Positions 1 to 5,030 of a stretch of 5,167 nucleotides of DNA are shown piece by piece (the first letter of the stretch is position 1; each line of letters begins with the position of its first letter). The notes under the pieces were generated by a model. That model was not told where the DNA came from and did no database searches. It was given only the letters and a program-made list of their open reading frames with translations. Source of the stretch: Planctomycetota bacterium (GTDB lineage Bacteria; Planctomycetota; UBA8742; JACQVU01). A program made the position numbers and the translations under genes. The stretch lies in assembly GCA_016209585.1 (NCBI GenBank), contig JACQVU010000335.1:1-5167 (forward strand). Reading direction: 5' to 3'.

Positions 1-115
1 CCGTCAGCGCCACCGCCGCGATCTCCGGCCCGCAGCCGGCGGCCACCACCCCCAGCGCCACGAACCCCGCCACCAGCACGGCGGTTCCCTTCATCCAGCG
101 GGCCAGGTTGTTCAT
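1..115 (-). CDS. Probable lipoprotein, N-terminal fragment (runs off the left edge)
   Basis: Thirty-eight codons of a minus-strand gene are visible, starting at ATG 115-113. The start is supported by a strong Shine-Dalgarno sequence, GGAGGA (125-120 read on the minus strand), four bases upstream. The peptide opens MNNLARWMKG, with positive residues R6 and K9. A hydrophobic stretch follows (about residues 11-27), ending in a lipobox-like A-A-G-C with the candidate lipidated cysteine at residue 28. This is the standard layout of a type II (Lsp) signal peptide, so the mature protein would be lipid-anchored to the cell envelope. Residue +2 after the cysteine is Gly, not Asp, so there is no obvious inner-membrane retention signal under the E. 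coli rule. The mature domain lies outside the window, so its function cannot be assigned. A sigma-54-like promoter lies upstream in the same orientation. Confidence 0.75.
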   Translation of the reverse strand, partial: MNNLARWMKGTAVLVAGFVALGVVAAGCGPEIAAVALT

Positions 116-190
116 CGTCTCCTCCGCAGTGCGCAGCCAGAATGCTGAACGGTTGAGTATTCCGAGAAGAAGTCCAGGAAAGCCCACCCC

Positions 191-214
191 CCGTGTGAAC
201 CGTTGCCCACACGG
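191..214. repeat. Inverted repeat, 7-bp arms
   Basis: CCGTGTG (191-197) is a perfect inverted complement of CACACGG (208-214), with a ten-base loop. It abuts the next, larger inverted repeat at 216-273, so the two would stack as consecutive hairpins in RNA from either strand. On the minus strand it would lie within the leader of the lipoprotein mRNA if transcription starts near 227. Confidence 0.55.
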
Positions 215-215
215 T

Positions 216-273
216 GGATTCACCACACCGCTCATAGCGCAAACCTGGTGCCACGAGACCGGCTGGTGAATCC
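216..273. repeat. Inverted repeat, 10-bp perfect arms around the sigma-54-like element
   Basis: GGATTCACCA (216-225) is the exact inverted complement of TGGTGAATCC (264-273). The 38-base interior holds the sigma-54-like element and a small internal hairpin (245-249 pairing with 258-262, including one G-T pair). The arms could be the two halves of a looped regulator site flanking the promoter, or the closing stem of a folded RNA. The sequence does not decide between these. Confidence 0.6.
238..253 (-). promoter_or_regulatory. Candidate sigma-54 (RpoN) promoter for the lipoprotein gene
   Basis: Read on the minus strand, positions 253-239 give TGGCAC, five bases, then TTGC. This matches the core -24/-12 consensus (TGGCAC-N5-TTGC) at all ten defined positions, with the GG at 252-251 and the GC at 240-239 correctly spaced. 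The next base is G where A or T is preferred. The element points at the lipoprotein gene; transcription would start near 227, giving a leader of roughly 110 bases. Sigma-54 promoters need an upstream activator, and repeats that could serve as its sites lie upstream at 277-307 and 338-361. The match is sequence-based only and could be chance. Confidence 0.5.
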
Positions 274-276
274 TGA

Positions 277-314
277 GTGTAACCTTTTCCGGTGAAAGCA
301 GTTACACCCTTTTT
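277..314 (+). terminator. Hairpin followed by five Ts: possible terminator or attenuator
   Basis: GTGTAAC (277-283) pairs with GTTACAC (301-307). The stem continues with CTTTT (284-288) against GAAAG (294-298), including one G-T pair, leaving a two-base bulge (299-300) and a five-base loop. The distal arm is followed by CC and then five Ts (310-314), as in a plus-strand intrinsic terminator. The stem is not very GC-rich, and no plus-strand gene lies upstream in the window. It could therefore end a small structured transcript, act as an attenuator in a long leader, or be a DNA dyad for a regulator. Confidence 0.4.
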
Positions 315-337
315 CCAAATCGCCTGATCGCTAACTC

Positions 338-361
338 CGTTACCGATCCCGTTACCGATCC
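338..361. repeat. Tandem 12-bp direct repeat (two perfect copies)
   Basis: The unit CGTTACCGATCC occurs at 338-349 and again immediately after at 350-361, without mismatches. GTTAC also occurs at 301-305, and its complement GTAAC at 279-283, so the core is used four times within about 80 bases. Relative to the putative sigma-54 start near 227, the tandem pair sits about 110-135 bases upstream, a usual position for enhancer-binding-protein sites. It is also upstream of the rightward promoter at 459-487. A role as a regulator-binding site is inference. Confidence 0.6.
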
Positions 362-458
362 GTGTCATCGGGAACCTCACCCTCAGACACTGATCGTGCG
401 GATCGTACCGGGAGCCTTCGGGGCGTTCAACAAAAATATTCGCATATCCCGCAGTGGC

Positions 459-487
459 TTTACATTAACCTTCTATTGGGGCATAGT
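459..487 (+). promoter_or_regulatory. Candidate sigma-70 promoter for the three-gene operon
   Basis: TTTACA (459-464) matches the -35 consensus TTGACA at five of six positions. CATAGT (482-487) matches the -10 consensus TATAAT at four of six. They are separated by the optimal 17 bases. The element lies in the most AT-rich stretch of the interval and would start transcription near 494, about 45 bases before the ATG of the amidohydrolase-like gene. Confidence 0.4.
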
Positions 488-537
488 GCGGGCCGTGGCG
501 GGCAGGCGCCAGCAAACACCACGGCGCTTGGGGTGAC

Positions 538-1287
538 ATGCGCATCAACGACGTGCACGGCTACCTGGGAGGCGCGGCCCCCGTCGGCGGCGGGGTCTCC
601 GCCGAGCGGCTTGCTTCCGTCTGCGACGCGGCGGAGATCGGCCTCCTGGGCGTGGCCCCCGCCTTCCAGGCCGACGTCTACCGTTCGTACGAGCGGGAGA
701 ACGTCGTGGTGCTGCGGCTGGTGAAAGAGCAGGAGCGATTCCTGGGGCTGTTCCGGATCGCGCCCAGCGATCGACGCTACGCCGCCATCCAGGCGCAGAA
801 GGCGGCGGAGAACCCCTCCATCGTGGGGTTGAAACTGCACCCCGGACAGGACCCGTTTTCGGTCGCCGAGATCGACGCCATCGCCGGCGTGCTGCGGGAG
901 ATCGAACTGCCCCTGTTGATCAGCAGCGGCCACGAGACCGGCTGCCACCCCACCGAGTGGATGGACTTCTTCGAGGGGTCGCCCAACCTCCACGTCCTGT
1001 TGAACCACGGCGGCCGCGACAAGTTCGAAGAGGCCGCCCGCATGGCGGAGATGTACCCGCAGGTCTTCCTGGGCACGTCGCTGCTCACGCTTCAGCAACT
1101 GCGCTGGCTCTACGACCGTCTCGGCCCCGACCGCCTGGTGTATGAATCCAGCATGCCGCTGTCGCACCCGGCCATCGAGGTGCGCAAGGTGAACCTCGCC
1201 GTGGCTGACGAGGATGACCGGCGCAAGGTCCTCTGCTCCAACGCCCGCCGCCTGTTGCGGTTGAAGGGCGGCGCGACGGCCGGTTGA
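538..1287 (+). CDS. Amidohydrolase-fold (Amidohydrolase_2-like) protein with degenerate metal site
   Basis: The 249-residue product has the landmarks of the Amidohydrolase_2 (PF04909, ACMSD-like) TIM-barrel family in the right order. These are an N-terminal D-x-H strand (D5, H7), VGLKLHP (residues 96-102), a core strand PLLISSGHETG (125-135), NLHVLLNHGG (150-159), a P-x-P-like segment ESSMPL (203-208), and a C-terminal N-A-R-R-L-L (235-240). Several expected ligands are absent. The second His of H-x-H is Tyr9, the His expected at the end of the core strand is Ser129 (H132 is nearby), and the Asp of the usual S-D-x-P is Ser205. H7, K99 and H157 remain. The protein may therefore be a non-metal-dependent or catalytically dead member. 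It has no signal peptide and is probably cytoplasmic. ATG 538 is preceded by GGGGTGA (530-536), a close but acceptable ribosome-binding site. The next gene follows 13 bases after the stop. Fold assignment is fairly secure; substrate is unknown. Confidence 0.8.
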   Translation: MRINDVHGYLGGAAPVGGGVSAERLASVCDAAEIGLLGVAPAFQADVYRSYERENVVVLRLVKEQERFLGLFRIAPSDRRYAAIQAQKAAENPSIVGLKLHPGQDPFSVAEIDAIAGVLREIELPLLISSGHETGCHPTEWMDFFEGSPNLHVLLNHGGRDKFEEAARMAEMYPQVFLGTSLLTLQQLRWLYDRLGPDRLVYESSMPLSHPAIEVRKVNLAVADEDDRRKVLCSNARRLLRLKGGATAG

Positions 1288-1300
1288 CAGCACGGCGGGG

Positions 1301-1804
1301 ATGCCTTTCGCCTATCAACTGTTGAAGACGGCGCACATTCTGCTGGCCGCGTCGCTGCTGGGCGCGGGCCTCTGTTCGGTCTTTTTCAAGGTGGCGGCGG
1401 ATCGCACCGGCGACGCCCGCGTGGTAGCACAGGCCATGCGCGCGGTGGTGCGCGCCGACTTCTGCTTCATCTTTCCGGCCATTCTCGGCCTTCCCCTCAC
1501 CGGCTTCGCCATGCTCTTCTTCGACGCGCTGGCGCGCTGGCCCACGCCCGCCCCTCTCGACATTCCGCCGTGGATTTATCTGTCGCTCGTGTTGTACCTT
1601 TTCGCCGGAGCGCCCTGGGTGCTGGCCGTCCGCCTGCAACTGGAGATGCGACAACTGGCTGAGTCCGCCGCCGAGACCGGCGCCCCGCTTCCCCAAGCCT
1701 ACGCCGCCAAGAGCCGGCGCTGGGCGGCGCTGGGCGTCCCCTCCTTCTCGTGCTCGCTCTTCATCCTTTACGTGATGGTCACCAAGGTGGTCCCGTGGCT
1801 CTGA
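1301..1804 (+). CDS. Four-helix integral membrane protein, DUF2269-like
   Basis: The 167-residue product shows four hydrophobic segments: about residues 5-30, 53-75, 91-112 and 144-165. It begins with a helix of the L-L-K-x-x-H-I-L-L type (H12). A charged loop R-V-V-A-Q-A-M-R follows, then a P-x-x-G-L-P-L-T-G-F helix (59-69), and a last helix carrying Y-V-M-V-T-K (157-162). This order resembles the uncharacterised membrane family DUF2269 (PF10027), whose members have a similar size and end in a comparable helix. No enzymatic motif is visible, and I cannot assign a function. The start is ATG 1301, preceded by a purine run (GGCGGGG) that is too close to be a good ribosome-binding site, so translation may be coupled to the upstream gene 13 bases away. 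The stop overlaps the start of the next gene by ten bases. An inner-membrane location is expected. Confidence 0.8.
   Translation: MPFAYQLLKTAHILLAASLLGAGLCSVFFKVAADRTGDARVVAQAMRAVVRADFCFIFPAILGLPLTGFAMLFFDALARWPTPAPLDIPPWIYLSLVLYLFAGAPWVLAVRLQLEMRQLAESAAETGAPLPQAYAAKSRRWAALGVPSFSCSLFILYVMVTKVVPWL
1784..1797 (+). promoter_or_regulatory. Ribosome-binding site deciding a GTG start
   Basis: AAGGTGG (1784-1790) lies four bases before GTG 1795-1797. This favours the GTG at 1795 over the upstream in-frame GTG at 1750. The shorter start also leaves a clean positively charged N-region before the hydrophobic core of the signal peptide and reduces the overlap with the previous gene to ten bases. Confidence 0.55.
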
Positions 1805-2946
1805 CTCCGGCCCGCTGGCAGCGCCGGGCGATCGCCGGCCTGGTCGCGGCCCTCCTGGCGGCCGGCGCCGCGCCCGGATCGGCCCGCGCGGCGCGCGCCG
1901 GCGTCACCATTTCCGCGGACCCCGCCAAAAAACGCGCCCGGCCCCCGCGCGACCTGCCGCGCTTCGACGCCGACGCCCGCGCCGAGTCCGCCGCCGGCGA
2001 CGGCCCGCAGCCGCTCTGGCGCGCTCACGCCACCTTCGTTCCCGCCGCCGACTTCGCCGACGATGGACCGGGCCGTGAGGGTCGGGCGCGCGAAACGCTG
2101 TTCCGCGCCCGCCTGCTCGCGCCGCTGGCCGAGTGGGGGGCCGACCGCCGCGTGTGGGACGCCCACCCCGAAATCGAGCGCATCGGCCCGCCGGCCTACC
2201 GCTGGGCGCGCGCGAACAGCCTGGCCGCGCGCGCGGAGTATCGGGGAACGCTCATCCAGCGCACGGGCCTCACCCCGCGGCCGGTGTCGCCACCCGCGGG
2301 AAGGGCCATCCAGGTCGAGGGTGGGCGGCGCCGGGATGACGAACTGAACTCGCTCGCGGCCGGCGCGGCGCTCGACCTGCGCCTGTCTGACGACTGGCGC
2401 CTCTTCGCCGACGCCGGTGGCGTGCTGGCCACCGACGCCGCCGCGCCAGCCGGCGACGGCTTCGCGCCGGAGGGGCTTCTGGCCGCGCGCTGGGCCGCCG
2501 GCATGGACCTCACGCTCACGGCGGGCGGCGCGGCGGGCACGCAGTTCGGCCGTTTCGCCGCCTTCCCGGTCGCGGGGGTGGAGTGGCGCGCGGCCGACCA
2601 ATGGCGCTGCTCGGCCCTGCTGCCGTTCGCCGCGGAAGTCCTCTTCATCCCCGCCGGGGAAGAAGGCCCGCGGCTGCGGGCGTTCGGCGAACTCTCGGGC
2701 GACCGTTTCGCGGTCTCCCGCACCCGTCTCATCGACACCGTTCCCGACGCTTCACTTCAGGTCAGCCGCGTGCTGACGGGCCTGGGCGCGGGAATCGCCA
2801 TTCTCCCCCGGCTGGAGATATCGCTCTCCGTCGGCGTCGTTCCGTGGCGGCGGCTGGAAGAGCGGCGCGCGGGGCGGCGGCTGTGGGGCGGTCGGCTTTC
2901 CGGGTCCGCGCCCTTCGCGCGCGCGGGCTTCGCGCTGCTGTTCTAA
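1795..2946 (+). CDS. Secreted, probable outer-membrane beta-barrel protein of unknown function
   Basis: From GTG 1795 the product is 383 residues. The N-terminus has a basic region (R7, R10, R11), a hydrophobic core (about residues 12-26) and a small-residue cleavage region around S-A-R-A (29-32), consistent with a Sec signal peptide. A low-complexity Ala/Arg/Pro/Asp stretch follows (about 35-80). The rest alternates short amphipathic strands, for example LAAGAALDLRLSDDWRLFAD, with turns rich in Gly, Asp and Ala. The protein ends in A-R-A-G-F-A-L-L-F. The final Phe and hydrophobic residues at -3 and -5 match the C-terminal signature recognised by the BAM machinery. The general pattern recalls DUF6268-type barrels, but that is a weak resemblance. 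It is the last gene of the operon: it overlaps the DUF2269-like gene by ten bases, and a large inverted repeat begins directly after its TAA. An upstream start at GTG 1750 would add 15 residues. Confidence 0.7.
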   Translation: MALTPARWQRRAIAGLVAALLAAGAAPGSARAARAGVTISADPAKKRARPPRDLPRFDADARAESAAGDGPQPLWRAHATFVPAADFADDGPGREGRARETLFRARLLAPLAEWGADRRVWDAHPEIERIGPPAYRWARANSLAARAEYRGTLIQRTGLTPRPVSPPAGRAIQVEGGRRRDDELNSLAAGAALDLRLSDDWRLFADAGGVLATDAAAPAGDGFAPEGLLAARWAAGMDLTLTAGGAAGTQFGRFAAFPVAGVEWRAADQWRCSALLPFAAEVLFIPAGEEGPRLRAFGELSGDRFAVSRTRLIDTVPDASLQVSRVLTGLGAGIAILPRLEISLSVGVVPWRRLEERRAGRRLWGGRLSGSAPFARAGFALLF

Positions 2947-2988
2947 TGTCAGTGATCAGTTGTCAGTCGTCAGTCGTCAGTTGTCAGG
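2947..2988 (+). repeat. Heptad tandem array, six copies of about NRTCAGT
   Basis: Six consecutive 7-bp units fill 2947-2988: TGTCAGT, GATCAGT, TGTCAGT, CGTCAGT, CGTCAGT and TGTCAGG. The array begins at the first base after the stop codon of the beta-barrel gene. It forms the left arm of the large dyad described next. Variation is confined mostly to the first two positions of each unit, while TCAG is invariant. Confidence 0.85.
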
Positions 2989-3036
2989 CCACGGACGCTC
3001 CGGCGGCTGACAACTGAAAACTGACGACTGACAACT
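2958..3036. terminator. Long heptad-built inverted repeat between convergent genes; probable bidirectional terminator
   Basis: Positions 2958-2987 pair with 3007-3036 to give a 30-bp stem with only two mismatches (2975 with 3019, 2976 with 3018) and a 19-base loop. The right arm consists of complementary heptads CTGACAA, CTGAAAA, CTGACGA and CTGACAA. It sits between the ends of the plus-strand operon (stop 2944-2946) and the minus-strand ChaN-like gene (stop at 3065-3063), where a terminator for both is expected. There is no run of Ts on either side, so it is not a classic intrinsic terminator. It could act as an mRNA-stabilising hairpin, a Rho-linked stop, or simply be a dispersed genomic repeat. 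Confidence 0.6.
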
Positions 3037-3062
3037 CGCCTGGTCAGCGGCACGTCACGCCT

Positions 3063-5030
3063 TCACGCGAGATAGCGCTGATAGAGTTCGAAGTAGCGCG
3101 TGCGGGCGGCGTTCCGCTCGTCAAGCGGGTCGCAAAAGAGGGCGGCCGCCTCGGCGAAGGCGCGTTCGGCGCGGACCTCGTCACGGGAGACCAGAGCGTC
3201 GAACATCGCCGCGCCCAGCCGGTAGCCGATCTGGCGGGTCGCCGACAGTTCCAGTATCTCCGGCAGCCGGAAGAGCGGGTCGAGGTGCAACGACGAAAGG
3301 AAACTCCGCCGGGCGCCGGCGGGGCCGCCGGCCAGGGCCTCAAAAGCCCGCTCCAAGCGCCGGTGCTGCATGAAGGCGTGCGAACCGTCCGCCTGGAAGG
3401 TGGCGGCGGGGGTTTTCTCGACCTCGCGGTGGTAGTCGTCGAGGAAGCGCCGGTGGCCTTCTTCGTCCAGCGCGCGGCGTTCGGGGTTCAGGAGGCGGGA
3501 GTTGAGGAAGCCCAGCGCGTAGCCGATCGCCCGGTCGTAAAAGCGGTCCACCTGGCTCTGGCGTTTCGGCCCCTTCCCGCGACGCGCGGCGCGGCCGTTG
3601 GGCGCGTGGCCGTTTCCGCTTCCGTCTCCGCCGCCTCCCGGCGCGCCGACGCGCGGCGCGCCCGCCGGGTCGCGCCGGGGCATGGCGGCCCGGCGGCAGA
3701 GGTCCATCAGGTAATAGGAGACCACCTCGGTGATGATGTCGAACGAGAGGTCTGAGAGGTAGATCGCGGTGCGTTCCGAGAGGAAGAACCCCGGCATCCG
3801 TTCGACGGCGGCGCGCAGCAGCCGCTGCTGCTTGAGACCGGAAAGGAACGAAAGGTCGCGCCCGAAGTGGATGGCGGCGTCGAACCCCGGCGCATCGAAG
3901 CCCCAGAAGCGGCGCACGGTGTCGTAGGCCAGCACCAGAAGTTCATCGAGCAGTTCCGGGCTGCCGGCGAGGTCGTCGGCGGCGCCGCCCGGTTCGCCGG
4001 AGAGCAGGCCGGCGTTGACCTCCCAGATGAGGTAACTCTGGAACTTGGCGAGCGGGTTGGTGTTGAAGAGCACGAACCGCCGGTCGTCGAGGCAGAGGGC
4101 GTGGTGGCCGAAGAAGAACTCGCCGGCCTCCCGCAGCCGCCAGTAGAGGGCGTCGGCGTTCTGGTGCACGACCGCCACCCGGCGCGTCGCGCCCTCGGCG
4201 GCCAGCAGGCTCTCCACCTCGCGCGGGAGGTGCGACGCGGCCACGTGGGCGTCGCCAAAAACCACCAGCAGCAGGCTGCCGCGCGAGCCGCCGGCGCGCG
4301 ACGCCTCCCGCGCCACGGCCCGCGCCGCCGCCGCGTCCCGCTGGAGCAGGCTGGGGGCGTCCGGCCGGTGGCGATCCCGCGCGGTGTTCAGGCCGATCAC
4401 CCGCACGTGGCGGCGGCGGGCGAAGTGCATCAGGTCGCGGACGTTGCTCCAGTCGAACCCCCAGGTCTTGCGGTAGTTCACGCGGGCCAGGAAGGTCCGG
4501 TCACTGCGGATGCGCCCGGAGAGGTAGTGATCGATGACCCGCTGGTCGGCCGCGCGGAACATCTCCAGCAGCAGCGTCACGTCGCGCCCGCGGTCGAAGA
4601 GCGTCCGCAGAATCCACAACGCGGTCTCCTGCGAGGCGCGCAACGTGTGGTAATCTCCCAGGAAGACGATGTCCCGCTCGGTGAGGTCGCGCAACAGGGC
4701 TTCTTCCGTCACGATCCGCGGCGCGCCCGCCGGGCCGCCTGGTGGCGGGTGGAACTCGGCCTGGTATTCCTCGTAGTACCGGCGGCCGAACTCCGCGTCC
4801 GAGAACCGGTACTGGCTGACCATCTCCTCGAAGGTGGCCGCCAGGCGCCGCTGGGTGTCGAGCAGCCGCCGTTGCAGCGGCGGCAGGCGGGGGAAGGGGG
4901 CGTCCGCGGTCCGGCCGGCGCGGGCGCGGGCGGTCGCCCCTGGAGCCACGGACGGCGGCGGCGCCGCGGCCTGGGCGGCTGAGGCCGGCGCGTTGGTTTC
5001 GGTTCCGCTTCTCAATTCCCGGAGGATCAT
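3063..5030 (-). CDS. Large ChaN-like (Tiki/TraB superfamily) protein
   Basis: From ATG 5030 the product is 655 residues. The N-terminal 50 residues are Ala/Pro-rich and show no signal peptide, so it is probably cytoplasmic. Residues about 115-275 carry the ChaN-like haem-binding/Tiki superfamily signature: DIVFLGDYHTL, then LLLEMF with E156, then the W-x-F-x-W region, VIGLN, and VVFGDAHVAASHLP. The two GX2H motifs that define this superfamily are GDYH (125-128) and GDAH (259-262). E. coli-group members (ChaN) bind haem, while Tiki members are metalloproteases, so the activity here is open. The segment H-Q-N-A-D-A-L-Y-W (289-297) and the mostly helical region up to the C-terminus have no function I recognise. 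A Gly/Arg/Pro-rich linker lies at about 451-491. The start is uncertain: ATG 5030 overlaps the start codon of the divergent gene and has no good ribosome-binding site. GTG 4949 or a later codon is possible. The stop is at 3065-3063. Confidence 0.75.
   Translation of the reverse strand: MILRELRSGTETNAPASAAQAAAPPPSVAPGATARARAGRTADAPFPRLPPLQRRLLDTQRRLAATFEEMVSQYRFSDAEFGRRYYEEYQAEFHPPPGGPAGAPRIVTEEALLRDLTERDIVFLGDYHTLRASQETALWILRTLFDRGRDVTLLLEMFRAADQRVIDHYLSGRIRSDRTFLARVNYRKTWGFDWSNVRDLMHFARRRHVRVIGLNTARDRHRPDAPSLLQRDAAAARAVAREASRAGGSRGSLLLVVFGDAHVAASHLPREVESLLAAEGATRRVAVVHQNADALYWRLREAGEFFFGHHALCLDDRRFVLFNTNPLAKFQSYLIWEVNAGLLSGEPGGAADDLAGSPELLDELLVLAYDTVRRFWGFDAPGFDAAIHFGRDLSFLSGLKQQRLLRAAVERMPGFFLSERTAIYLSDLSFDIITEVVSYYLMDLCRRAAMPRRDPAGAPRVGAPGGGGDGSGNGHAPNGRAARRGKGPKRQSQVDRFYDRAIGYALGFLNSRLLNPERRALDEEGHRRFLDDYHREVEKTPAATFQADGSHAFMQHRRLERAFEALAGGPAGARRSFLSSLHLDPLFRLPEILELSATRQIGYRLGAAMFDALVSRDEVRAERAFAEAAALFCDPLDERNAARTRYFELYQRYLA
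5021..5026 (+). promoter_or_regulatory. Strong Shine-Dalgarno site of the right-edge gene
   Basis: GGAGGA (5021-5026) stands two bases before ATG 5029-5031, the best ribosome-binding site on the plus strand in this window. It confirms that the plus-strand frame at the right edge is a real gene and argues that reading of the minus strand through this point is a shadow. Confidence 0.75.

Larger units (their letters stand above)
116..537. other. Non-coding control region between divergent genes
   Basis: This 422-base interval separates the minus-strand lipoprotein gene from the plus-strand operon. No convincing gene is seen in it. An open frame that starts near 362 runs into the amidohydrolase-like gene in another frame and resembles no family I recognise. 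The interval is visibly poorer in G+C than its flanks and contains several inverted and direct repeats plus candidate promoters in both directions, listed separately. Because the flanking genes diverge, both must be transcribed from here or from further inside each other. Confidence 0.8.

Noticed and set aside
277..307. Cobalamin riboswitch, suggested by CCGGTGAAAGC
   Set aside because: Only a short stretch recalls the B12 box region. The rest of the conserved core is absent and the downstream genes have no link to cobalamin.
362..724. Plus-strand open frame of 120 codons starting in the intergenic region
   Set aside because: It overlaps the start of the amidohydrolase-like gene in another frame, has no ribosome-binding site, and its latter half is a clear out-of-frame shadow.
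460..1293. Long minus-strand open frame opposite the amidohydrolase-like gene
   Set aside because: Its translation has no family landmarks and it is antisense to a gene with clear conserved motifs. Long antisense frames are expected in very GC-rich DNA.
1750..1794. GTG 1750 as start of the beta-barrel gene
   Set aside because: It would put 15 residues, including His and Asp, before a complete signal peptide and lengthen the overlap to 55 bases. GTG 1795 has the better ribosome-binding site.
1768..2601. Minus-strand open frame opposite the beta-barrel gene
   Set aside because: It has an Arg/Gly/Ala-rich translation without domains, while the plus frame has a signal peptide, a ribosome-binding site and a barrel-type C-terminus.
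2947..3036. CRISPR-like array
   Set aside because: The units are 7 bp and directly adjacent with no spacers, and the right arm is in inverted orientation. There are no cas genes nearby.
3867..4982. Long plus-strand open frame inside the ChaN-like gene
   Set aside because: It is antisense to the segment with both GX2H motifs. Its product is a low-complexity Val/Arg/Gln/Glu mixture typical of a GC-rich shadow frame.
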